Shown here in pieces: positions 56,990-64,000 of a DNA stretch of 64,000 nt (the first letter of the stretch is position 1; each line of letters opens with the position of its first letter). Source of the stretch: Gammaproteobacteria bacterium. Its GTDB lineage: Bacteria > Pseudomonadota > Gammaproteobacteria > Pseudomonadales > JAUIET01. The notes under the pieces were generated by a model. It worked only from the letters and a program-made list of their open reading frames with translations. It was not told where the DNA came from and did no database searches. The translations under genes were made by a program, and so were the position numbers. The stretch lies in the NCBI GenBank assembly GCA_030429735.1, contig JAUIET010000006.1:62001-126000 (forward strand), written 5' to 3'.

Positions 56990-57496
56990 TTGATACCATA
57001 CGGTTTTGGACAACCCTGGTCGTTACCTTTGACTGATTTACCCCAAGCATTGCCGTCCGCCGGCGTGTTCCGGCGTTTATTCGCCATGCTCTACGATGGT
57101 CTGCTTGTGCTAGCGATAGTCATGGCGGGTACGGCACTGGCGATTGCCGTCAGAGTATGGCTGAGTGGTGCTGACGCGGCCGTTAGCGACCCAGACACAG
57201 CCGCCCATGGCGTATTATTTCAATTGTGGTTGCTGTTCCTGATCGTATCTTTCTTCACTCTGTTTTGGCGCTGGAAGGGGCAAACCCTGGGCATGCAGGC
57301 CTGGCGATTACAAGTGCGTAATACGGATGGTAGCCAGCTGACAGTGAAGCAGTGTTTGCTGCGCCTGCTGGCGGGGCTGGTGTCCTGGTGCTGCCTTGGC
57401 CTGGGTTATTGGGTGATTCTATTCAACCCGGCCAAGGGGTCCTGGTCAGATTCCTGGTCAAACAGTGAATGCGTGTTGCTACCCAAGAAAGATTGA
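56990..57496 (+). CDS. RDD family membrane protein
   Basis: A protein of up to 168 residues. The family block (AGVFRRLFAMLYDGLLVLAIV, then FTLFWRWKGQTLGMQAWRLQV) and three membrane helices are clear. Many RDD proteins have no known role; some act in ion exchange. No ATG precedes the domain; TTG 56990 or TTG 57032 must serve, so the start is uncertain. Confidence 0.82.
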   Translation: MIPYGFGQPWSLPLTDLPQALPSAGVFRRLFAMLYDGLLVLAIVMAGTALAIAVRVWLSGADAAVSDPDTAAHGVLFQLWLLFLIVSFFTLFWRWKGQTLGMQAWRLQVRNTDGSQLTVKQCLLRLLAGLVSWCCLGLGYWVILFNPAKGSWSDSWSNSECVLLPKKD

Positions 57497-57522
57497 GCGC
57501 TGAGTGACTGGACTATCAGGCC

Positions 57523-58584
57523 TTAGGTGCCTCGCCGAATCAGCAGGCCGCCAACCACTACACAAACAACGATAGGCAGGAGCACTGCATATACAGGCGC
57601 AAAACCAAAGACCACGCTGGACGGACCTAACATGTCCTGGCTGGTACGAAATACGATCCCGACGATAACCCCTATAAAAATACGGTAGCCCATAGTGACC
57701 TCACGCAGTGGGCCAAATATAAACGATATTGCAATCAACACCAGGCTTGCCGTGCCCAGGGGCTGCAGCACTTTTGACCAAAAAGACAGTTTGTATTCGC
57801 CGGCACTTAAGCCCTGCCCGGCAAGGTATTGCGAAAAATCCCATAAGCCTGACATCGACAGGTTGTCAGGTTTGATGACCAGCTGCTTTAACAGCGCAGG
57901 GGTCAAATCCGCTTGCCACAAAAATGTGTCCAGGTGATCTTTTCGCGTGGCGTCCGGTTCAACATAAGTGATATCAACGTCTTTAAACAGCCAGCCCTCC
58001 TGCGAGTAGGAAGCCTCTTGAGCAAACAAAAACTCGGTTAGTCGCTTATTTTGTGCGAAGCGAAACAAGGTCACACCTTTCAAGCGCTCCGGTGATTCGA
58101 CCACAGCAAAATGCATGTACTCCTGTCCTTCCCGGTTCCACAAACCATAGCGCGACGCAATAGCACCGTCGCCATACTGCGCACTGGCACGCCGACGATC
58201 TGCCATTTGCTCCGCGGGGGGTGCAATAAACTCGCTGATAATCAAGCCGGCCAACATCAATATCAATGCAGGCTTCATCACCATCCAGATAATACGAATG
58301 GTGGAAATGCCGGCAGCACGCATGATGATGAGTTCGCTTTGCGATGCCAGCGTACCCAGTCCGATCAAGCAGCCCACCAGCGCGGCGAATGGAATGTACT
58401 CATGCACGCGGCCCGGCAGGGTTAACAGCACATAGATCAATGCCTCACTGAAATCATAGTTGCCTTCCATATCACCAAGCTGATCGATAATCGCCGAAAT
58501 AACATCCAGGCCAACGATAACCACCAACACCAGAACAATGGCAGCCAATACCGAATTGCCGACGTGTTTATTCAGTAGCTGCAT
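57523..58584 (-). CDS. lptG: LPS export ABC permease LptG
   Basis: A 353-residue permease of the LptB2FG transporter, which pulls lipopolysaccharide from the inner membrane. It has six membrane helices (two sets of three) around a periplasmic beta domain (MHFAVVESPERLKGVTLFRF). Start ATG 58584 is preceded by AAAAAGG; the frame extends seven codons upstream. It overlaps lptF by 17 bases. Confidence 0.92.
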   Translation of the reverse strand: MQLLNKHVGNSVLAAIVLVLVVIVGLDVISAIIDQLGDMEGNYDFSEALIYVLLTLPGRVHEYIPFAALVGCLIGLGTLASQSELIIMRAAGISTIRIIWMVMKPALILMLAGLIISEFIAPPAEQMADRRRASAQYGDGAIASRYGLWNREGQEYMHFAVVESPERLKGVTLFRFAQNKRLTEFLFAQEASYSQEGWLFKDVDITYVEPDATRKDHLDTFLWQADLTPALLKQLVIKPDNLSMSGLWDFSQYLAGQGLSAGEYKLSFWSKVLQPLGTASLVLIAISFIFGPLREVTMGYRIFIGVIVGIVFRTSQDMLGPSSVVFGFAPVYAVLLPIVVCVVVGGLLIRRGT

Positions 58585-59692
58585 GCTGAGCCACCTTTTT
58601 GTCAAACACCCGAGTGCGCAGGAAAGTACCTATCGCTTCACTATTAAACAGGGTCAGGCCAAGCGCGAGGAACAGAGCATGTATCGCCCAAATACTTAAG
58701 GGGAAACTGCTCTGCGGGTCTTCCAAGCCGCTGCGCGCGGCGCTGAGCAATAACAAATAGGCCAAATAAATCATGATTGCCGGAAGCAATTTTACATAAC
58801 GCCCGCGGCGATGATCAGTGCGACTGAGAGACAGGGCAATGAGCGCCACAACCGGCACCAGCAGCGGCAGCGAAATACGCCACATAAGCGCGGCGCGGTC
58901 GTGTCGGTCATCACTGCCGAGCAGTTCAGAGGTTGGTCTTGCCTCCACTTTTAACTGCTTTCTTGCCAAATCCTGGGGTTCCTGCAGCAATTGACCATAG
59001 GCTGAGAAGCGGGTGACTTCCAATACCCGTTGCCCGGGTTGCCCGCTAAAGCGATAGCCGTCCTCAAGTTGCAAATAGCGGTTGCCTTGCTTGCGCACTA
59101 TTTCTCCCCTGTCGGCCACAACAACGCTGATTGCCGACGAGCCGCTGTCTCGAGTCGATTCCGAAATGAATATATTATTCATTTCTGTGGCTTCAGAATC
59201 GATTGATTCCGCGTAGGTCACACGCTTGCCGCCGTCGCTGGACTGGAATCGCCCTTCCACCAGAGTATTCACCTGCCCATAGGTTTTGGGGTCATTGAAT
59301 ATGGAATGAACTTTGGCAGCACCTGTCGGGCTCACATAAAAACTGAGTGCGGCCACCAATACTGCGACGAAACCAGCCACCACCATGGTGTAGCCGAGCA
59401 GTCTTTTATTACTGATGCCGCACGCGGACAGCACTACCATTTCACTTTCGACGTACAAACGGCCATACGCCAGCAAAATACCGATGAACAGCGCCAACGG
59501 TATGATCAACTCCAGAAAGCCAGGAATTCTGAATAGCATAATGCTGAACAACACATCTGTGGCCAAATCACCCGCCGCCGCTTGAGCCAGATACTTGACG
59601 AAGCGGCTGCTCATGGTGATCAACAATAAGGCAATGCTGACCGCCGTCATCACCTGCAGGATTTCTTTGGAAAGGTAGCGGAAAATCAACAT
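58568..59692 (-). CDS. lptF: LPS export ABC permease LptF
   Basis: A 374-residue permease partner of LptG. Start MLIFRYLSKEILQVMTAVS, helices at about 10-35, 50-75, 100-120 and three near the C-terminus, and the family motif SEMVVLSACGIS. The periplasmic beta domain lies between. It is divergent from pepA, the common arrangement in gammaproteobacteria. Confidence 0.94.
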   Translation of the reverse strand: MLIFRYLSKEILQVMTAVSIALLLITMSSRFVKYLAQAAAGDLATDVLFSIMLFRIPGFLELIIPLALFIGILLAYGRLYVESEMVVLSACGISNKRLLGYTMVVAGFVAVLVAALSFYVSPTGAAKVHSIFNDPKTYGQVNTLVEGRFQSSDGGKRVTYAESIDSEATEMNNIFISESTRDSGSSAISVVVADRGEIVRKQGNRYLQLEDGYRFSGQPGQRVLEVTRFSAYGQLLQEPQDLARKQLKVEARPTSELLGSDDRHDRAALMWRISLPLLVPVVALIALSLSRTDHRRGRYVKLLPAIMIYLAYLLLLSAARSGLEDPQSSFPLSIWAIHALFLALGLTLFNSEAIGTFLRTRVFDKKVAQHAATE

Positions 59693-59818
59693 CGAGTTGC
59701 TTCCAGTGCCGAGAGAAGTACACTAGAGACCGAGAAGCCTCTGAACCAATTTAACAAGAGACTTCCAGGAAGTGAGCGAACTGCAGCCAGCTGACAAATA
59801 TAAACCACAGGATACCGA

Positions 59819-61303
59819 ATGAAATTCAAAGTCCAGGACGTCCCCGCCGATTTGAGCGGGCTCAAAAGTGAATGTCTGATAGTACCAGTCTATACCGATA
59901 AAGCATTTAGTAAAGCTGTCAAAAAGCTGGATAAAGCACTTAAATCCAGCTTGGGCACAGTGCGTGATGGCGGCGACTTTTCCGCCGGGCTTGGTGAGTT
60001 TTTGCTCCTGCCAATACCGCGTTCATCCGGTAACAGCCAGTTGCAGCGGGTTGTACTGCTGGGGCTGGGTAAATCCAGCTCTGCCAGTCTGGACACGTTC
60101 CGCAAAGCAATCGACAAATTGTTTGCCGCAATACAAAGCTACAAATTCAAATCTGCCCATTTGTTACTCGAAGAAACCCGGAACAAAAAGCTGGCGACAA
60201 GCAGCTTGCTGCATGAGATTGGCCGAGCAGGTGAGCTTGCCCTGTATCGTTACGACACCACGCTGGGTAAAAAACCGGAGGCCAAAGCGTTTGCAGCCGT
60301 CACTGTGCTTTGCACAAAATCCGCGGCGACAAACAAAGCACTTAATGATGGCGCGGCCACCGGCCGTGGCATGAATTTGGCCAGAGAGCTCGGCAACCTG
60401 CCGGGTAATATTTGCACACCTCGATATCTGGCGAAGCAGGCACAGAGCCTGGCACGGCAGTACGAGGCGCTGAAAACGAAAGTCCTCAACGACAAACAGC
60501 TCGAGGCTTTGGGCATGGGCTCTCTGTTGTCAGTTGCCAGAGGCAGCAAAGAGCCAGCCAGACTGATCTCCATGGAATACCGGGGTGGTGCTAAAAATGC
60601 AGACCCCGTGGTATTGGTGGGCAAGGGCATCACATTCGACACCGGCGGCATCTCTCTCAAACCCGGCGCTGCCATGGATGAAATGAAGTTTGACATGTGC
60701 GGTGCGGCCAGCGTGTTCGGTGTGATACAGGCTTTGTGTCTGATGAAGGCCAAGGTGAATGTGGTGGGCCTGGTCGCAGCTGCCGAGAACATGCCCGGCA
60801 GCCAGGCAACCAAACCCGGGGATGTCGTGACCAGCATGTCGGGAAAAACCATTGAGGTGCTTAATACTGACGCCGAAGGCAGGCTGGTGCTGTGCGATGC
60901 ATTAAGTTACGCCGCCCGTTACCGCCCGACCGCCGTGATCGATATTGCGACGCTCACGGGCGCGTGTGTCATTGCACTCGGCCATCACGCCAGTGGGTTG
61001 TTCAGCAACAACGATGCCTTGGCCGATCAACTGCTGGCAGCCGGAGAGGCCAGCGGTGACAGAGCATGGCGGCTGCCTATCTGGGATGAATACCAGGAGC
61101 AATTGAAAAGCAATTTTGCGGATCTGGCGAACATCGGCGGACGCCCGGCGGGTAGTATTACCGCCGCCTGCTTTCTCTCACAGTTCGCCGAAGACTATAA
61201 CTGGGCGCACATTGATATCGCTGGAACCGCGTGGCATAGCGGCGCCAAAAAAGGCGCGACTGGTAAGCCAGTGCCATTATTGCTGAACTATTTGCTGCGA
61301 TGA
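59819..61303 (+). CDS. pepA: Leucyl aminopeptidase PepA
   Basis: A 494-residue M17 zinc/manganese aminopeptidase. The metal and catalytic blocks are VGKGITFDTGGISLKPG, MKFDMCGAASV and the signature NTDAEGRLVLCDAL. PepA also binds DNA as an Xer-recombination and carAB accessory factor in E. coli. It overlaps holC by four bases. Confidence 0.97.
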   Translation: MKFKVQDVPADLSGLKSECLIVPVYTDKAFSKAVKKLDKALKSSLGTVRDGGDFSAGLGEFLLLPIPRSSGNSQLQRVVLLGLGKSSSASLDTFRKAIDKLFAAIQSYKFKSAHLLLEETRNKKLATSSLLHEIGRAGELALYRYDTTLGKKPEAKAFAAVTVLCTKSAATNKALNDGAATGRGMNLARELGNLPGNICTPRYLAKQAQSLARQYEALKTKVLNDKQLEALGMGSLLSVARGSKEPARLISMEYRGGAKNADPVVLVGKGITFDTGGISLKPGAAMDEMKFDMCGAASVFGVIQALCLMKAKVNVVGLVAAAENMPGSQATKPGDVVTSMSGKTIEVLNTDAEGRLVLCDALSYAARYRPTAVIDIATLTGACVIALGHHASGLFSNNDALADQLLAAGEASGDRAWRLPIWDEYQEQLKSNFADLANIGGRPAGSITAACFLSQFAEDYNWAHIDIAGTAWHSGAKKGATGKPVPLLLNYLLR

Positions 61304-61734
61304 CAAAAATCGACTTTTATCTGCTGCGAACCGCGTCGGAGGAAAGCCAGGGTGATCATTTTGCGTGTTTGCTGACCGATAAGGCCTATCGAGGCGGCAA
61401 CCGCGTGTTAATTACAGCCAGTTCCGAAACCCACGCCGCCAAACTCGATGAACTGCTGTGGAAAGTGCCAATTAGCGGGTTTATTCCACACGGTCCAGCC
61501 ACAGACGTGTCTAATAAAGTAGCAATTGATTATAATCAAAACCCGGGTGATCACGATGATTGCCTGATTAATCTATCTCAACAGGTGCCCGAGTACTGTG
61601 CGAGATTTAAACGGATTTGTGAGGTCGTCGTGTTTAATGATGAAGCCCGTGCAGCTAGCCGAGAACGCTTCAAATACTATCAGCAACGGGGTTTCCCGAT
61701 AAACACGCACGAGATAAACCGCACTTATGCCTAA
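61300..61734 (+). CDS. holC: DNA polymerase III chi subunit
   Basis: A 144-residue protein (IDFYLLRTASEES, HFACLLTDKAY, FIPHGPATD) of the HolC family. It joins the clamp loader to single-strand-binding protein. Its place between pepA and valS is conserved in gammaproteobacteria. The ATG overlaps the pepA stop. Confidence 0.93.
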   Translation: MTKIDFYLLRTASEESQGDHFACLLTDKAYRGGNRVLITASSETHAAKLDELLWKVPISGFIPHGPATDVSNKVAIDYNQNPGDHDDCLINLSQQVPEYCARFKRICEVVVFNDEARAASRERFKYYQQRGFPINTHEINRTYA

Positions 61735-61757
61735 GCACACAGTAACTGAAACCCATT

Positions 61758-62507
61758 ATGTCTGATCTCGACGACGACGTTATTGAACGCCCTGCTGAGA
61801 TTCCGATTCTTGATCGAATTGTTGAGCCTAGCAAGCAAAAAGATCTTGCTGATCTACTGATAAAAATCATACAGACCAATGAAGCTGAGGATAAAGCGTC
61901 ATTGACTGAGTACGACGCTGACGTGAGCTCAGCCACTCTGCGTGATATAGACGCAAAGCTAAGCGCTGCCTTGCAGACCGCCACTCCAGAATCGAGCGTG
62001 TCTATTCCTATGTTGACAGAAATTGCCGATTTTCCGATGGGGGAAGGTGCGACAATATCGTTCGAGATTAGCGAAGGCAGCGACTATTCTAAGGCAGCGG
62101 CCTTACCTGCCATGCATTCTGTTAACAACGATACCGACGCAGCCAATTCGGCGCAGCAGCCCAAGTCTGCAAACCAGGAACTTGGTGTAGAAGAGGGTAT
62201 ATTTTCGTTTGCTGACAGCGAATCTGACCATACAGAACGCAAGCAAGACTTTGATCTCGGCCTGGATACCAGCCTAAAGGCGGCCAATCAACGCACTTTG
62301 CTGCAAGAACAATTGCAGCAGTCAACCCGGCAAATTATTGACGACCTTATAGCAGAGCACGCGATAGCCATTCGAAACGAATTGGAGACACGCATTGATT
62401 CGCTCAAACAGGAATTACTCGGTGAGATTTCTCACGGCTTTGCACCGAACGAAGCGACTGAGCTCGAAAACAATGAGTGTGTTGAACTAGAAGGTTCAGA
62501 CGCTTAG
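61758..62507 (+). CDS. Acidic hypothetical protein between holC and valS
   Basis: A 249-residue, strongly acidic protein. The N-terminus (DLDDDVIERPAEIPILDRIV) and a C-terminal helix (about 185-230, LLQEQLQQSTRQIIDDLIAEH) flank a low-complexity middle. A gene of this kind often sits at this locus; the function is unknown. Confidence 0.75.
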   Translation: MSDLDDDVIERPAEIPILDRIVEPSKQKDLADLLIKIIQTNEAEDKASLTEYDADVSSATLRDIDAKLSAALQTATPESSVSIPMLTEIADFPMGEGATISFEISEGSDYSKAAALPAMHSVNNDTDAANSAQQPKSANQELGVEEGIFSFADSESDHTERKQDFDLGLDTSLKAANQRTLLQEQLQQSTRQIIDDLIAEHAIAIRNELETRIDSLKQELLGEISHGFAPNEATELENNECVELEGSDA

Positions 62508-62576
62508 TCCGCTAACATCCCTGCCCGTTGTATACTGCCCAGACGATCAAACGCTCGCCTTTTGAATGACGCACGA

Positions 62577-64000
62577 ATGGAAAAAACCTACAAACCTTCC
62601 GACATAGAGACGCATTGGTACCAACAATGGGAGGCCCGCAATTTTTTCGCGCCTAGCGGGCAGGGCGAACCTTATAGCATCATGATTCCGCCGCCCAATG
62701 TCACGGGCAGCCTGCATATGGGCCACGGTTTCCAGGACAGCATAATGGATGGCCTGATTCGCTACCACCGCATGCGTGGTCACAACACACTGTGGCAGGT
62801 GGGTACTGATCACGCAGGTATCGCCACGCAGATGGTGGTTGAACGTCGATTGGAAGCCGCTGGAACCAGTCGGAAAGCACTGGGCCGCGACGCCTTCATC
62901 GATGAAGTCTGGAAATGGAAAGAAGAAAGCGGTGGGCACATCACTCGCCAACTGCGCCGTCTCGGTGCTTCAGTGGACTGGGAAACCGAGCGATTCACCA
63001 TGGACCCCGGTTTGTCCGCCGCCGTTCAGGAAGTGTTTGTCAGCTTATATGAAGACGGCCTGCTCTACCGCGGTAAACGTCTGGTTAACTGGGACCCGGC
63101 TTTACACACTGCCATCTCCGATCTGGAAGTAGTGTCTGAAGAAGAGCAAGGGCATCTATGGCACTTGCGTTACCCGCTGGCATCCGGCGAAGGCTATCTG
63201 GTGGTTGCAACAACTCGCCCGGAAACCATGCTGGGCGACAGCGCAGTTGCCGTACACCCTGACGACAAACGCTATTCGCACCTGGTTGGTGAGCAGATAA
63301 ATCTGCCACTGTGCGATCGCCAGATACCGGTAATTGCGGACGAGTACGTTGACCCCGAGTTTGGCAGCGGTTGCGTAAAGATAACGCCAGCACACGATTT
63401 CAATGATTACGAGGTTGGCCAACGACACAAGCTGCCAATGATCAATGTGCTGGATGATAACGCCGCGATCAATGACCTGGCGCCTAAAGCGTACCGTGGG
63501 CTTGATCGATTTGAGGCGCGTAAGCAAATTGTTGCAGACTTCGAAGCCGCTGACCTGCTTGAAAAAATTGAACCGCACACGCTGAAAGTACCGCGCGGAG
63601 ACCGCTCCGGTGTAGTTGTCGAGCCGTATTTGACGAATCAGTGGTACGTTGCTGCCAAGAAGTTGGCCATTCCTGCGATTGAAGCCGTGGAAAACGGCGA
63701 TATTGAGTTTGTACCCAAGAATTGGGAAAACACCTACTTTGCCTGGATGAGGGATATTCAGGACTGGTGTGTTAGCCGCCAGCTTTGGTGGGGGCACCGA
63801 ATTCCTGCCTGGTATGACGATCAGGGTAACGTCTATGTGGGCCGATCAGAACAGGAAGTGCGCGACAAACACGCACTGGGCGATCGCGCTTTGCGACAGG
63901 ACGACGATGTGTTGGATACCTGGTTTTCATCTGCATTGTGGACTTTTTCAACCCTGGGCTGGCCCGAAAACACCGAACGGCTCAACACCTTCCACCCAAG
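62577..64000 (+). CDS. valS: Valyl-tRNA synthetase, C-terminus beyond the right edge
   Basis: The first 474 residues or so of ValS. The HIGH motif is [13 protein letters not shown] at about 40-52; the editing (CP1) domain has [12 protein letters not shown] and [37 protein letters not shown] follows. KMSKS and the anticodon-binding region lie beyond base 64000. The start is ATG 62577. Confidence 0.97.
   Translation, partial: MEKTYKPSDIETHWYQQWEARNFFAPSGQGEPYSIMIPPPNVTGSLHMGHGFQDSIMDGLIRYHRMRGHNTLWQVGTDHAGIATQMVVERRLEAAGTSRKALGRDAFIDEVWKWKEESGGHITRQLRRLGASVDWETERFTMDPGLSAAVQEVFVSLYEDGLLYRGKRLVNWDPALHTAISDLEVVSEEEQGHLWHLRYPLASGEGYLVVATTRPETMLGDSAVAVHPDDKRYSHLVGEQINLPLCDRQIPVIADEYVDPEFGSGCVKITPAHDFNDYEVGQRHKLPMINVLDDNAAINDLAPKAYRGLDRFEARKQIVADFEAADLLEKIEPHTLKVPRGDRSGVVVEPYLTNQWYVAAKKLAIPAIEAVENGDIEFVPKNWENTYFAWMRDIQDWCVSRQLWWGHRIPAWYDDQGNVYVGRSEQEVRDKHALGDRALRQDDDVLDTWFSSALWTFSTLGWPENTERLNTFHP

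Noticed and set aside
1-64000. tRNA, rRNA, CRISPR arrays, prophage genes
   Set aside because: Looked for while reading; no cloverleaf ending, direct-repeat array or phage structural gene was seen. A scan with tRNAscan-SE and a CRISPR finder would settle it.

Overview
The window looks like chromosomal DNA of a free-living, probably aquatic, gammaproteobacterium. The housekeeping order (pepA-holC-hypothetical-valS with divergent lptF-lptG; dapA-bamC; a tsaB operon; DUF1631 and DUF3806 proteins; BolA-TrhO) is typical of that class. Three TonB-dependent receptors and a carotenoid oxygenase point to a life on dissolved organic matter. Genes are packed tightly and many start/stop pairs overlap (ATGA, GTGA, TTGA), so translational coupling is common. 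I cannot name the genus. No tRNA, rRNA or CRISPR array was seen.

Layout. 0-10 kb: an unidentified gene cut by the left edge and coupled to a TonB receptor, a carotenoid oxygenase with a 34-residue membrane peptide behind it, then msrA, a methyltransferase, a luciferase-like oxidoreductase, a DUF3667 protein, a PQQ-type sugar dehydrogenase and a fatty acid desaturase. 10.2-25.4 kb: one long nonribosomal peptide (NRPS) operon, the most unusual part of the window. 25-32 kb: a HupE/UreJ-like protein, an aldehyde dehydrogenase and two TonB receptors pointing at each other. 32-45 kb: trpS, a DUF3524 glycosyltransferase, an M18 aminopeptidase, tsaB, mobA, a histone H1-like protein, hemH, adk, an LRR lipoprotein, an MBL hydrolase, bamC and dapA. 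44-47 kb: DUF3806 and DUF1631 proteins, then a 301-bp non-coding inverted-repeat element. 47-51 kb: a short-chain dehydrogenase and the last steps of catechol meta-cleavage (hydratase, aldolase, acylating acetaldehyde dehydrogenase). 51-64 kb: a RodZ-like protein, trhO, bolA, a two-component system, an RDD protein, lptFG, pepA, holC and valS (cut by the right edge).

The NRPS operon has eight coupled genes. The first three (acyl-CoA dehydrogenase-like flavoprotein, free-standing adenylation enzyme, carrier protein) match the cassette that oxidises carrier-bound proline in pyrrole and anatoxin pathways. The next synthetase (C-A-PCP) carries a PP-loop ATPase with zinc ribbon inserted in its adenylation domain between motifs A8 and A10, and its pocket reads as Asn. 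The second module is split over three overlapping genes: C plus the A-domain core, a guanidinoacetate-methyltransferase-like enzyme, and the A-domain tail plus PCP. Together they reproduce, in trans, the order of an interrupted adenylation domain. The last synthetase (C-A-PCP-TE) has a beta-amino-acid-like pocket and a thioesterase whose nucleophile position is Cys. The inferred product is a short acyl peptide: oxidised proline, modified Asn, a methylated residue, then a beta-amino acid. I know of no described pathway with this combination, but I could not search.
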